NCBI GenBank assembly: GCA_030686995.1
Contig: CM060696.1
Span: forward strand, 9,282,487 to 9,346,486
Direction: 5' to 3'
From: Artemisia argyi
Taxonomy: Eukaryota; Streptophyta; Magnoliopsida; Asterales; Asteraceae
Length of the DNA: 64,000 nucleotides
Shown: piece by piece, positions 10,776 to 23,098 of the stretch
Layout of the letters: the number at the start of each line of letters is the position of its first letter
Numbering within the stretch: the first letter of the stretch is position 1
Translations under genes and position numbers: made by a program
Notes under the pieces: model-generated
Told to the model about the DNA's origin: nothing
What the model saw: only the letters and a program-made list of their open reading frames with translations
Databases searched by the model: none

Positions 10776-13700
10776 ATGAAGGAACCTCATGATTTCAACT
10801 TTAAAGTAGGCCAAGAAGCTGAACTGAAATCATTCTTGACAGGATACCGTGGTGGTTGGTTCAGATTTAAGGTACCTACCGAATTCATCCTATCAAACTA
10901 CTTTTGTTCCTGCGACGATAAAATATACATCACCGAGGAAGCACCTACATCACATGCTTTATTTTTGCCTGCATTATATTTTATTGTACTTGAAGTTTAA
11001 GAAGATGTAGTTACATATAGAGAATGTTAATGAAGTTATGAAATATTAGCGAGGACAAAAAACTAAATTCTCTGTTCAAACCTGCTTAGTATATGCCTTT
11101 GAACAGAAATGTCATTGATGATGCTTCTGCTATTCGAGCCACCTTTTTGCGTAATCCCTAAACTAATTAAGCCAAGAAAAGGAATTTACAACAAGTCTGA
11201 CAATGGTTCGCTATGTCCATAATTTCTTTCAGATCCTTGATATCTTGTTGAAAGAGAATAAGATTAAGCTGAAGTACCTCGATTATGAAGACGGTGAGTT
11301 GACTAACTAGCTCTATGAACCCATGTCAATAACAAGATTATTTCTTGTGCTTTCGCTTCCACAAGCATTGTCAATACCCTCATTCTCAATTGCTAATTTT
11401 GCTTAGATTTGAATATTGTAATTGTGTAGTATCATATCATCTGCCGCAAAATAGGTTACCTGATCGGGTGCTTGAGATCGTATGATAGGCTTGTATAACA
11501 TTACCTGAATTAGGAATTTAGTTTTTATATGTCAATAGATTTTACTATTACCAGATTTTATTGTAACTACTGTCTTTCTGAAGCTCTTATGACAAAGCGG
11601 GTCATTGGTAAAAGACGAAGATCAGAAGGTCTTTCTGTATTTGAAGTGATACCACAATCTTTAGGTTATATCTCATTATCTTTTTTAAAGCACATTGTCG
11701 TGTAGGTCACCTATCTCGTTAGAGTCTACTGAAAATATGTCCTTAATTTTCAAGTTTATGATCTTTAAACTAGTCTTCACAATTTTATGTTAACTTCACA
11801 GAAGTCCTAGAGTCAATCAGAAGGTATCAGTTATTCCCGTTCAGAAGTTTGGGATCCATGTATTGAGGAATAGTTATGCAAATTTCCCTTTAGCATGTGA
11901 TCTACATCTTTTGGATAGTTGCTTCTATTTAGCTTTTTAGTCTCATCTGAATCCATGTAATGAGTGCCCTTGCTCTCTTTGTTTGCAAATGCATTAATAT
12001 CATTTTTTTTTGTATGAATGTGTTTGCAGAAAAAATACAAACGGCAAAGTTATACGAAGTGCCTCCTCATTCTAAGAGGTCAAATCCGTCTAATAAACAA
12101 CTGATGATACGGCCTTGCTATCCTCTTATTTATCATAAAAATACAATGCCACCAGTAATTTCAGAAGTATGTGTTGTCACTGATGGTACATGGAAGGCTG
12201 AGGATCTGGTGGACTCCTATGAAGAAGGCTGTTATTGGTCGGGTAGGGTGACCAAAGTGTTGAGTGAGGACAAGGTTCAGGTATTGGATTTATATTAGGC
12301 TGATTATTTCCTTCTGTCACATACTTGACTTGTGTAACTTTGTTTGCATGTTTATCCTTGATTTTACCTATTCATCCTAGACATATAATCTATAAATTAT
12401 ACGGCTCTCCAAATCTTGCATCCTTTTTTCTACTCATTCCACTTCCTATTCTGTCGCTTGATGTAAAGAAAAAACTGCACCTATCTCTTGTAGTATAGAT
12501 GAAGCTACATGTCTTTCATAGTTTGCAGTAACTCGTTTTATAAAGATGACTTAGAAGACTGCTGTAACAATTTCAGCCTATAGAGGACTTTTTGGATTAC
12601 ACTAATAGTTGATATCATTATCAAACTCTTGTTTGAAATATTTATCTCGGAACTTCAATAATCAGTCGATTATTAATCTTGTAGTTGATAACTGAGTTTT
12701 GTAAATGTTTTACATTTGCATAAATATAGAGTAAAAAAAAGCCCTGTAAAAGCAGGTTGTTATGTTAATTATCTCTGTCAATGCACTTCATATGTTGCTC
12801 CATCTAGGGATCTTGTTTTGGTTCTGCTCACACAGTACACCTCTTGTGATAGGCCTTCTGCAGCTTCGCATAATTCACTTATAAATACGGTTCTAACCCT
12901 CACCGGTTTTTTTTTTTAAAACATGCCCATGAACATGACCGTAAATATATTAGTAACACTAATTATTACAATCAGGTGTTCAAGTTTTGGGTCCCATACA
13001 ATAAAATGAAGAGAAGAATATTAAACTATGATATATGTAACACAAAGGATATATCAGATTTGACTTGCATATGATGTAAAGTATGGTAATCCATCTTTTT
13101 TATTTGTGTGGAGCAACTCGACTACGTTTCAGATATGTGTTTTCGTTTTTAATTTTGTGTAGATCGAGTATCCATTGCCTCCTGCAGGAGAAGGGAGAGA
13201 AGATATGATTTATGAAGCATTTTGCAAGGATTTACGCCCATCCTTGATCTGGTCCCAAGAAGAAGGCTGGATATTGCCTACGACGGTAGTTTTCTTCCTT
13301 TCATTTTTCTAATATTGGCTTATTTCTGCATATTTTTATTAATGTAGATTAACCCTTGTTTGTTAGAGGAATAACACCCACATAATCTTTGTTTAGCGAC
13401 TTTCCTATCAAATTGGATATTGTGTGATAGATACATTAAGCCACCCCTCTTTCTTCAGATCTGTAGTAGTAACTTCTCTGCATAAGATAAAAGAATTTGT
13501 ATTTCATCTGTCACAGAGTATGCACAAAACTAGTATCCAAAGTTACGAATTTTTCCTTGTCCAAGGAAAGCAGATTCATCTCCGTTCTGGTTTCTTTGAG
13601 TGGTAAAAAGAAAAAATACTCCGTATCTAGTAACTTTGGTAAACAGAGAAGTAAAGATTTGTTCGAATTAGTTTGGTTTGTCCTTCAACCAAATTTAATT

Positions 13701-15258
13701 AGTTCCACTATAGATCATCACCTGTGCAATTCAACGACTACCATTTTCAGACTCATGTTTACTTATACAATATGCTAGCCTAATATAGTTAACAGACTAA
13801 AAAGTGGGTTGTGCACTCTTTGTCAGTATTTTTTACAGTTAAGGTGTTAAGCCTTTCATTTTGCTTCCTTGTTTAGTAGGGTGTTTGGACCTTTTAACCT
13901 TTTTGATGTTCATGATATGATTTATAAATGGGTAGAATGAGTTAATGAACAAGGTAGTGCACACCATGCTTGGATTATATATATAAACAAGTAATGTATT
14001 TGGTTCATCAAAATCAATAGTGTGCAAGACATGATTTGTCCAATGCGCAAGTAAGTGGTTCAGCAGAACTCTTATATAGATTGAAGGCAAAAGTGTGCTA
14101 AAACGCCAAAAGCTTCCTGAATGTTACATTTAGTTCTCTTAATGCAAATCAAATGGATCCGTTTCAGATCTTCTTATCTAGTTTAGGATTAAAACCAGCT
14201 TTGATATCTTTAATTGTGACATTGCGCATGATTTCACCTCCTTTTTTTTCTGCTCTATAAACCTGTGCTCATTGATGTTAAGTTTTACATGCAGGACGGT
14301 CGGACTGCAGGTGATGCCCAGCTTCTTTTTCCATCACAGCAAGGTAAAGAAAAATTTAAGCATTTAAATACATAAGCTGTCTTTCCAGTTTATTGCCTAT
14401 TTCAACTTGAGTGATCAGTATATTTGCGAGAACCAACTCTGACAAGTGCTTTAAAATTGTTAAAAAGAAGTTCACGACACTTACATTTGTTGCTTCAGTT
14501 CTAATCAATCTTTTAACTTTTCCTTCAACCGTAAATAGTAAACTTGTATGTGCTAGACTTATAAGAATTATGCATCTGATATTTGCAACGTCAGTTTTCA
14601 TCTTATTCTTTGCGTTCTCTTTAAACACAGGAATTAGTTATTACATTCGTGACAAGCTACTAATAATCAGCCAATGTATACATTTGACGAGTATACGCTA
14701 ATAAGTTCCTTAAACTTTGAATATTCAGGCACTGATTCATCGAGAGAGGAAGTTGAGGATGCTGCAGCAGCACCTCTGGATGGCACTAGCAATGGCATTG
14801 GCATATCAGTAGATTCATTGGTTGAAGGACAAACGGAGCTGCATAGTTCAGAGGCCACAGCTGCTGTTTGCGAAGATGCTGAAGCGGTAGGCGATTCACC
14901 TCTGGATGCATATGGTACCGGCACGAGCAATGGCACTGGTATATCAGTAGATTCATTGGTTGAAGGACAAACAGAGCAAGAGGCCATGGATGCGGCTGTT
15001 TGCGAAGATGTGAAAATGGATGATTTGGAATCTACAGACAGTATTTCAATCATGGGTGTTCAAGAGAATAACGCAGCAGCAGGAGCATTTAAAGAAGGTA
15101 TTGATTATAGCATAGACTTGAATATAATGCACGAAGAGACATTGGAAGCACCCATACTTGATCTTGAGGAACTTGCTAACAAAATAAGATGGATTAAGCG
15201 CATTTTGCACAGCCATCAGCCACCTACTAATGCTACAACTCCATGGAAGTTCGCCTAA
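10776..15258 (+). CDS. Agenet/Tudor-like domain protein, copy 2 (6 exons, 369 aa)
   Basis: Exons 10776-10871, 11233-11293, 12030-12280, 13163-13285, 14295-14343 and 14729-15258; 1110 nt in frame. It is a tandem paralogue of the gene at 1048 with identical intron phases. Agenet unit 1 spans exons 1-2 (VGQEAELKSF, GGWFRFK) and unit 2 lies in exon 3 (CVVTDGTWKAEDLVDSY). Exon 4 carries the shared FCKDLRPSL block. The last exon is 117 bp longer than that of copy 1 because an acidic segment is duplicated in it. The C-terminal helix LEELANKIRWIKRILHSHQ is nearly identical to copy 1. The first exon lacks the Gly run of copy 1. It looks intact; a role as chromatin or RNA reader is inferred from the family. 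Confidence 0.85.
14771..15010 (+). repeat. In-frame internal duplication in the last exon of Agenet copy 2
   Basis: Two direct copies about 126-138 bp apart each contain CACCTCTGGATG and then ATATCAGTAGATTCATTGG (at 14803 and 14941). In protein they give GISVDSLVEGQTE twice. The second unit has a 12-nt insertion, so frame is kept. Copy 1 has one unit only (GISVNSSVERQ). Confidence 0.8.
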
Positions 15259-15579
15259 CCCGGTTCACGCTATGTTTCACTTGGAAACTTCGTTATTTGT
15301 TACCTGAAGATGTAATCAAGTAGAAATATGGTGACCAATTTTTTTGGTATATGAAGGTCTTTACGGACGACGAATGTGCTGCTTTTAATCATATCACTCG
15401 ATACTTTGATAGCAAGTTTGTAAATACTGTATATAACAACTAACTTTTAGTAACAAATGCAAGATATATCTTTCTTTCTATTATTGTATCTACTAACTTT
15501 CGGTAACAAAGGCATAGGAAACATGGGATCACAATATTCAGATGAAAATAAAGTTGAAAGATAAAGAGTACGTAGTATA
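15259..15579. other. 3' flank of Agenet gene 2
   Basis: 3' UTR and spacer; its first part resembles the 3' flank of copy 1 (ATGTAATCAAGTAGAAAT against ATGTGGTCGAGTAGAAAT). No gene is seen. Confidence 0.5.
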
Positions 15580-15834
15580 TTGCAAAAAGCGTCCTTGTGG
15601 TTTGGCCAGATTGCTGGTTTAATCTTTAACCTTTTGAAAGTGTAGTCATTGTTCATGTGAGCACATTTGGTCTGTGACTAAAGTTAAATTACTAAAATAC
15701 CCTCTTTGTCTTCCCTTTCACTTTGTCCTTGTGAGGGTAATTTAATCATTTACTTTTGGCCAAGGACCAATAGTGTACTTTTGTAAGGATAGGGACTGAA
15801 CTGCAATTTGGCCGAACCACAAGCACTTTTGCAA
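15580..15834. mobile_element. MITE with TTGCAAAAA-type inverted ends
   Basis: The left end TTGCAAAAAGCGTCCTTGTG and the right end (inverse of TTGCAAAAGTGCTTGTGG) are inverted over about 33 bp. There is no coding capacity. The TTGCAAAAA start resembles the terminus of the large MULE at 24172, but the rest is different. Confidence 0.55.
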
Positions 15835-15991
15835 TTTACTCTGAAAGTAATATATAAACCGGTTTGAATTGTTCGTTAAGCAACAATTTTTCTGTAGGCA
15901 TGAGATATAAGGACGGGGGCTAGAATTTTATTTTAACGGGGGCTATAGTTTAGGTGTACTTTTTTTTTTTTGACTTTTTGGGTGTTTTGTC

Positions 15992-16045
<54 letters not shown>

Positions 16046-16256
16046 GTGTTTTGTGTGTTTTGTATATTTGTGTTTTGTATAATTATTTTTTTTATAATAG
16101 CACGTTAAATATTACCCCATTAAATAACTGTAACAACAAATGTTATTATTAAATTAAACGACACATTAAATATTACCATGTTAAATAACTGCAACAACAA
16201 CTGTTATTATTAAATTAAACGACAACGTTATACATATTATTTAAAAACAACAACAT

Positions 16257-16712
16257 CTACGTCATATGAAGATTATTCATCTCATTTAAAAGATCATGGA
16301 GCCGGGCACTTGACTGACAAGTGTGATCCTCAGGATTCCTTGCCATTTCTAACTCCATTTCCATCGCCTTTATTCTTGCCTTCAACAACTTGTTCTCATT
16401 TTTTGTAGCAACGCAGTTTGAGCAATGCGTTGAAGAAGAGGCTTGATTAAAGTGATCTGCTTCAAATTCATCTTTCCACTTGAAGTATCGACACCCATAG
16501 TCTTTTGTACCTGGCTGTTACATGTTAAGAAAATAATAAGAAATGTATTTTTAACAAACAAATTATTTACATAACTAAGCAAACATATGATTATTTACCA
16601 CTGAAAGAGGACATGCATAAAACAGTTGCCCACAACTACCATCTTGCCAGGATTTCCGTTCTACAATAAATCCTCTATTACATCGGCACCAGAAAGGATT
16701 TCTTTGGCTCAT
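16257..16712 (-). CDS. Small GRF-type zinc-finger protein (2 exons, 123 aa)
   Basis: Exon 1 is 16712-16599 and exon 2 is 16514-16257 (minus strand, GT-AG, phase 0). Seen: a CRC pair in WCRCNRGF, then SCGQLFYACP, then YGCRYFKWKDEF, the Cys spacing and FYxCP / C-FxW pattern of the GRF zinc finger (zf-GRF), split by the intron. A coiled-coil-like segment follows (ENKLLKARIKAMEMELEMAR). GRF fingers bind single-stranded nucleic acid in other proteins; here the role is unknown. It lies on the same strand as, and about 350 bp beyond the stop of, the FAR1/MULE-OTU gene and inside the same TIRs, so it may be an accessory gene of that MULE or captured cargo. The ORF is intact with a clear ATG. Confidence 0.75.
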
Positions 16713-16830
16713 CTGACCAAAGAATTTGCATAATAATTTGCATCATTAATCAATAATGTTATTACTAATTTAAACAAAGTAATAATAACTGGTGCAGAAC
16801 TAACACTCTACAAAAAAGCAGACTTTTAAG

Positions 16831-17019
16831 TTTCAAACAATTAACATTTAAACGATGTTGAATAATCATTTACAACATTTTCAAACAATTTACATTTAAA
16901 TAAATGGATAATCATTTACAACATTTTCAAACAATTTACATTTAAATAAATGAATAATCATTTACAACATTTACAAACAATTTACATTTAAATAAATGAA
17001 TAATCATTTACAAAATACA
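16831..17019. repeat. Tandem repeat of about 47 bp, four units
   Basis: Units share AACAATTTACATTTAAATAA followed by ATAATCATTTACAACATTT. The array lies between the GRF gene and the stop codon of the transposase-OTU gene. Confidence 0.75.
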
Positions 17020-17067
17020 TCGATGGTTATCTATTGCATCCCATTCGTTTGCAACTGGCTGTTTGAA

Positions 17068-19758
17068 CTACCTCCATTGTGGGTGGTAATGTGGTAGTGG
17101 AGAATCTCTGTCTATATTGAGACAAATGTAATGAGCACCACTGTTCTCCCCCACACGCGCAATCACAATGGGGTCAATTCCATGTGATAAGTTTGGAGCA
17201 GAAAATAGGGGTAAACATGTGAACCAATCATGACGGTCTATATATACAAGAGGTCGGTGAATAGCTGAAGCGATGACCAGACCCGTATTTGGCATCGTCA
17301 TCAAGTAATCTTCAGGCGCTGGTCCATTAAACCAGTTTAATGTATCATGAAGGTGGTAAAAGTCTTCTTCCCCCCACATACTCACGTAAGTTATACTATG
17401 TTGTTGTAACTCTTGCATTAACATGTATCTAGCATCGGCCCACCTATATTGGTCTTGCACAATCCAATGGGCAATGCACCGAAACCCACAATTTCCGTAA
17501 AATAGCACATTATGTATACTTATTACCTGTGAACGGAAAATCTCTGGAATGCGATCAATAAGATCCTCGCTATCCTTATCTCCAACGTAAAATCTGTGTC
17601 TTATTTTTTGACCCGTGTACGAACTATGTCTTGCAGGTTCTTTGGCGCGTTTCGGGACTTTCGTGGATCTTGAATTTGTGCTTCTTCGGTGATTCATGGT
17701 TGACACATCATTCAAGTCATTCAATTCCGGGACTTCATTCAAGTCCGGAACTTCATTAAAGTCCGGGACTTGTGTAGCCTTGCCCTTTTTGTCCTTTGCG
17801 CTCGGACGTCCACGGGTTTTTTTTTTTAATAGCTGGTTCACGTGTGTCAACAGATTCAGGCTGGAATATATCTCTTAACTTCGTTAACATATTTTTCTTG
17901 ACAAACGACGTTGATTTGCTAAAAATATTCTTGAATTGTCGCATGCCATCGTTAAACGAAGTATCGTCATCATCATCATCACCACCATGTTCGCTGGAAG
18001 AGCCATCTTTATTCGGGGGCCTATTGATAACAGGCCACGGAACAGATAGGGTTCTCCAAAAAATATCAACTCGTTCCAGTGGAATGGGGCATCCTGAATT
18101 CAATTATAGTGACTTGTATAAATTACTGATATTAATGTAAAAAACAACTTGATAGTTATAAATTTAATATACTTACCATGATATACATAGATTTGCATCT
18201 CGTGAAAGCATGGTAGTCCGAAAATTGCCCGATTCTTATGGCTACATTCTTCTGGGGTGATCGACAGGTGGAGTTCTTTGTGCATGAGGTTCAAAGCATG
18301 TTTAGAAACTTTATACAACAATTCTTGAAATATTGGTACATCACACTTAATTAGTTTCTCGTTCATGCTTCTATTGAAAGTTTCTTTTATCGCATCTTCT
18401 TGCGTAATGAGAATCTTATCGATCGACCTCAACAACCTGTCTAATTTGGACTGTGTGCCGTCCAAATATAATTTCAACAACTCGTGGTGAGCCTCAACTC
18501 TGCACGTTGTTGTCTGGCCGTAGGATTTATATTGGTCGGTAATATACGAGACAAACATGGGTGCGTAATCTTGCACCCAATTATGCAGATACAAAGTGAC
18601 ATCTGAAAAAAACAATGAATTAATAAAAGGTCATTCGGGTGCATATTTACTAAATAATTAAAAACAACCATTTATTAATTAAGTACCCTGATGGTTGACC
18701 AATAGCTCTTGTAGGCGTTGATAACGTCGCTCGAACGATTCAAATATCGGAGCTTTAACCATCCAATCCCATCGGTTTTTAACGGAATCATAGTCAATTA
18801 CCCCATCTGTGAATTTATTTCTGCAAAACTTAAGTATATTTTGCTGTATATGCCATCGACAGAGTAATTTGTGAGTGTCAGGAAATTCTGCTCTTACTGC
18901 CCCAACCAACGCTAAATCTTTGTCAGTGACGATAATACGTGGGTAATATCTTTCGTCAATCACTTGCTTCACACGTTGCAATACCCATCTAAAATTATGC
19001 CCTTGTTCACTGGATAAAAAGCTATACGTCATTGAAAATGTTTTATTTGTTGAAGTTACTCCAACAATTTCCAACAATGGCAATTTAAACATCGTGGTAT
19101 TGTACGTGGAGTCCATCAGCATGACTTCAGGGAATGTACACCATAGAGCATACGACGTGGGGTGCACAAAAAATAGCTCCTCAAGCTTGTTGGTATGCTC
19201 ATTTACCCTCGGGTACCATGTATACCCTGAATCCCGCAAATGCGAGTAAAGGACTTGAATTGGAGTTCTATCACCTACTTTGGCTCTCCGGAACTTATCT
19301 TGTGCGTTATATATAGTTCTAACGCTAGACACGTTATCCGGATTACGACCGTTTATTGTCGAAAGTATATTAAGTGGTCGTACGTTATAATCTGTCAATT
19401 CTTTGACCAACCCCAACTCATCATCCTTTAATCGCATTGCATATGCCACACCATGCAACGACTCTAGCATATCATGATTATGCGTATCATCCTTCACCCT
19501 CAATACCCAATAATTTTTTGTTCGATGATATTTCGCAACTAATCTGAATGGACAATCGGTTTTACATGTTTTGGTTTTTTGTCTGCCACTACCTTGAGGT
19601 ACATACGTTCCACCCTTTGTACACCTGTAATTGATTTCGTTCATATAACCATCTTCTGATTTGGTTCCATCTTTAACAATTACAAAACCGAGCTCACGAG
19701 CTATATTTTGCGCCCACTCAGTTACTTCCTCGTGAGAACCGAAAACCTCAAAATACAT
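17068..19758 (-). pseudogene. FAR1-type MULE transposase with C-terminal OTU-like domain, one frame break
   Basis: Exons on the minus strand: 19758-18687, 18602-18177 and 18093-17068 (GT-AG). Exon 1 has an N-terminal FAR1 DNA-binding domain (residues about 10-100, with CKTDCPFRL and DTHNHD) and then the MULE transposase core: first Asp in VMLMDSTYN (D216), second in IVTDKDLALV (D279), then CRWHIQQN. Exon 2 ends with a SWIM-like GLPCFHEM. Exon 3 carries an acidic linker, an AT-hook-like RGRP, and an OTU-type protease region: catalytic Cys in YGNCGFRCIA and His in GAHYICLN. At a run of 11 A (17817-17827) the frame must shift by one base for the linker to join the OTU part, so the copy is broken or the run was miscounted in sequencing. 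The start may lie in a missed upstream exon, since the FAR1 domain begins at once. Confidence 0.8.
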
Positions 19759-20344
19759 AACATTTTTTACTAATACTTTTGTTTTAGTTTTTATTACAAC
19801 TTTTACATTTTTATAACTTTTATTTAACTTTTTTTTATAACTTTTATTTAACGTTTACATTTTTACATTTTTATAACTTTTATTTAACTTATTTTTTTTA
19901 CTAATGCTATTACTTTTTATAACACTTTTACATTTTTATAACAAAACTATTACTTTTTTTTTACAAAACTATAACTTTTTTTTACAAAACTAATACAAAT
20001 TTATTACTTTTATTTACAAAAATAATACAAATTAAAAAAAAAAAAAAAAAAAAAAAACGTATACAGCTGTCTCATACCCGCACCCCTCCCACGCGTATTA
20101 TCCTCACCCTCTCACACACACACCACACACTCACAAACTCTCTCTCTCTCTCTCTGTATCATATGTGCTCTCTTTTCTCTCTCTATTTTTAGATCTAAAA
20201 ACTATTTTTAGATCTAAAATCAATATTATGTGATGTTGTTATTGATTTGAGAGAGAGTTTGTGAGTGTGTGGTGATCTTGTTAGGTAGATGGTTCTGTGT
20301 GGTGATGTTGTTGGGTAGATGGTTCTGTGATAAAAAGTTTCTGT

Positions 20345-20900
20345 GATGGTTTTGTTAGATCCGTGTGTTAATTGAAAGATTGTTACGTTAATTTATAAAA
20401 ATCTTGATTTTTTCAAAGAAACCCTAATTTTATAAATTAGGGTTTCGTAAAATTAGTTTGGGGGTTTTCAATCTATGAATATATACGTGATGTTTCTGTG
20501 ATGGTTTTGTTAGATCCGTGATGTTTCTGTGAATATATTGGTCAGTGAATATATACGTGATGTTTCTGCAATGGTTTTGTTAGATCCGTGTGTTAATTGA
20601 AAGATTGTTACGTTCATTTATAAAAATCTTGATTTTTTTCAAAGAAACCCTAATTTTATTAATTAGGGTTTCGTAAAATTAGTTTGGGGGTTTTCAATCT
20701 GTGAATATATACGTGATGTTTCTGTGATGGTTTTGTTAGATCCGTGTGTTAATTGAAAGATTGCTACGTTACTTTATCAAAATCTTGATTTTTTCAAAGA
20801 AACCCTAATTTTATAAATTAGGGTTTCGTAAAATTAGTTTGGGGGGTTTCAATCTGTGAGTATATACGTGATGTTTCAGTGATGGTTTTGTTAGATCCGT
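20345..20900. repeat. Long tandem repeat upstream of the MULE transposase
   Basis: Three units, each with GGTTTTGTTAGATCCGTG, TTAATTGAAAGATTG, CCCTAATTTTATAAATTAGG and AGTTTGGGGG blocks, starting near 20345, 20570 and 20727. The middle spacing has an extra partial copy. Each unit contains a short inverted repeat around TAATT/AATTA. It sits where the promoter and 5' UTR of the minus-strand transposase should be. A CT microsatellite is at about 20136-20155. Confidence 0.75.
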
Positions 20901-21112
20901 GATGTTTCTGTGAATATATTGGTCTGTGAATGGTGGTTCTGTGGTGGTGGTTATGTGGTGGTGGTTCTGTGTTCTTATGTGGTGGTGGGTCTAGTAGTCA
21001 AATATGCAAGCCCCCGTCCTTATAAACCATGCCAATATGGAGGTTATGCCTTTTAGGTGTACTTTTTTTTTACTTTGTTAATGATGCTGCTTATTATGAT
21101 ACTGCTTATATG

Positions 21113-22899
21113 CCTATAAGAACGGGGTCTATGGGTGACCCCTGCAAACCCTCCCTATAAATAGGTATGGTGGTGGTTAACCTGTGGATGTGGGTAGGTT
21201 AACACCTTGATCTGCCACCTTTGAGTGGTATGAATACCTGCTCTGGCCTACCCTCAGTCCACAGGCTCTAGTTTTAAGCATATTTACGGCAATGATGATT
21301 TTTAAAAAAAATTGATATTGGCGTGGCATTTTCAAATGGATGGCAATAGAAACTTGATTTTGCAACATTTGAAGTTGCAGCCATATAATCTGAGCCTAAT
21401 GTAAAAGCGTAAAACTTATTGTTACCTCATTTGTGGAAAATCGTGACCTAGACATTTCGGGAGCCTTGTTACAATGTTGTTGTGATACTCTGCCTTTTGT
21501 TGTGATACCCTGGCCCAACCCTTGTTGTGATGCTCTGCCTTTTGTTGTGATACTCTGCCCCAATCCTTGTTGTGATGCTCTGCCTTTTGTTGTGATACTT
21601 TGCCCCAACCCTTGTTGTGTTACTTGTTGCCTTTTGTGCTTTGTGATTGAGAGTTGCTTTGTTTATTGTGGTTGAGTAGTGTTTGTTGTAATGGTTGTAG
21701 TATTTGTTGCCACTTTTGTGAAACTGAGTGTGGTTGAGAGTAGTGACACTGATTGTGGTTTTGTAGCTGATTGTTACTTCTGATTGTTACTTGTTGTCTT
21801 TTGTGCTTTGTGATTGAGAGTTGCTTTGTTTATTGTGGTTGAGTAGTGTTTGTTGTAATGGTTGTAGTATTTGTTGCCACTTGTGTGAAACTGAGTGAGG
21901 TTAAGAGTAGTGAAACTGATTGTGGTTTGTAGCTGACTGTTACTTGTTGCCTTTTGTGCTTTGTGATTGAGAGTTGCTTTGTTTATAGTGGAGCAAAGCT
22001 GATTGTTACTATTAAGCTTGTGAGTTTTTCACATGCTTCTGATACTACTTTTCTTGGTGATTTGAGGGTTGCTTGAGGAAAGCTGCAAAAGCAAGAATCT
22101 TGATGTTTATAGGCTTGTGAGTTTTTTTACAGGCTTGTGGATGCTGTTGAGGTTATGTAACATGTGCTTTATAAGGACGGGGGCTATATTTTTATCTTAA
22201 CGGGGGCTATCTGCACTTGGACATGATAACAAAGGCGATGACGAATAGTTTTTAAAACCGAATGGCATGGCAAAGTGATATTTTTATCACTTTGCAGCCT
22301 TCATTATCCGAGCCTTAAGTCCATAACGAAATAGCCCCCGTTCTTGTATAACACAACCCTTGTGGGTAATTGTGTTTGTGTGATACTACTGTTCTTTGTG
22401 ATTTGAGGGTTGCTTTGTTTATAGTGGAGGAAAGCTGCTGCAAAAGCAAGAATCTTGCTTTTTAACTGCACTTTGGTTGGACTTGTGTGAATCTGCACTT
22501 TTGGTTGGACGTGTGTGAATCTTGCTGTTTATAGTGTAACATGTGATGCTGGTACATGCTAGTACTTGTGATGCAGTTGAGGTTGTGTAACATGTGATGC
22601 TGATACAGGCTAGTAATGCTGTTTACAGGCTTGTGTGATATTTTACAAAACTATTACTTTGTAACTAAGGCGATGACGAATGGTTTTTAAAACCGAATGG
22701 CATGGCAAAGTGATATTTTTATCACTTTGCAACCTTCATTATCCGAGCCTTACTAAAAATCTGAGCCTATTAGGCGATGACGAATATTTCTTGTGTTTAC
22801 TTTGCGGTGTTTGTGTGAACTGCACTTTGGTTGGACTTGTGTGAATCTGCACTTTTGGTTGGACTTGTGTGAATCTGCTGCACTTTGGTTTGACTTGGA

Positions 22900-22936
<37 letters not shown>

Positions 22937-23046
22937 TTGGTTGAATCTGCTGCACTTTGGTTGGTTGGACTTGTGTGAATTACATTTGGACAAAAATTTT
23001 TTAAAAAAAAAAAAAAAAAAGACTTAAAAAATAATTAAAGGCACAC

Positions 23047-23098
<52 letters not shown>

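Larger units (their letters stand above)
15906..21024 (-). mobile_element. Mutator-like element with FAR1/MULE-OTU and GRF genes
   Basis: The inverted termini are TATAAGGACGGGGGCT (15906-15921) and its complement (21009-21024). Enclosed on the minus strand are a FAR1/MULE transposase reading into an OTU-like domain (19758-17068) and a GRF zinc-finger gene (16712-16257). The related terminus TATAAGAACGGGG marks the neighbouring element at 21113-23160, and a third terminus copy starts near 22170. I did not find a 9-bp target duplication, so the true outer border could instead lie at 23160. Low-complexity AT tracts (19770-20060) and a tandem repeat (20345-20900) lie between the transposase and the right end. 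Confidence 0.6.

Noticed and set aside
16831..17019. Regular 47-bp repeats as a CRISPR-like array
   Set aside because: The units are contiguous with no unique spacers, in a plant transposon; it is a simple tandem repeat.
21433..21675. 80-codon plus frame with repeated Cys-Cys-Asp-Ala-Leu units, and its minus shadow
   Set aside because: It is a translation of a tandem DNA repeat in a non-autonomous element; both strands are open because of the periodicity.
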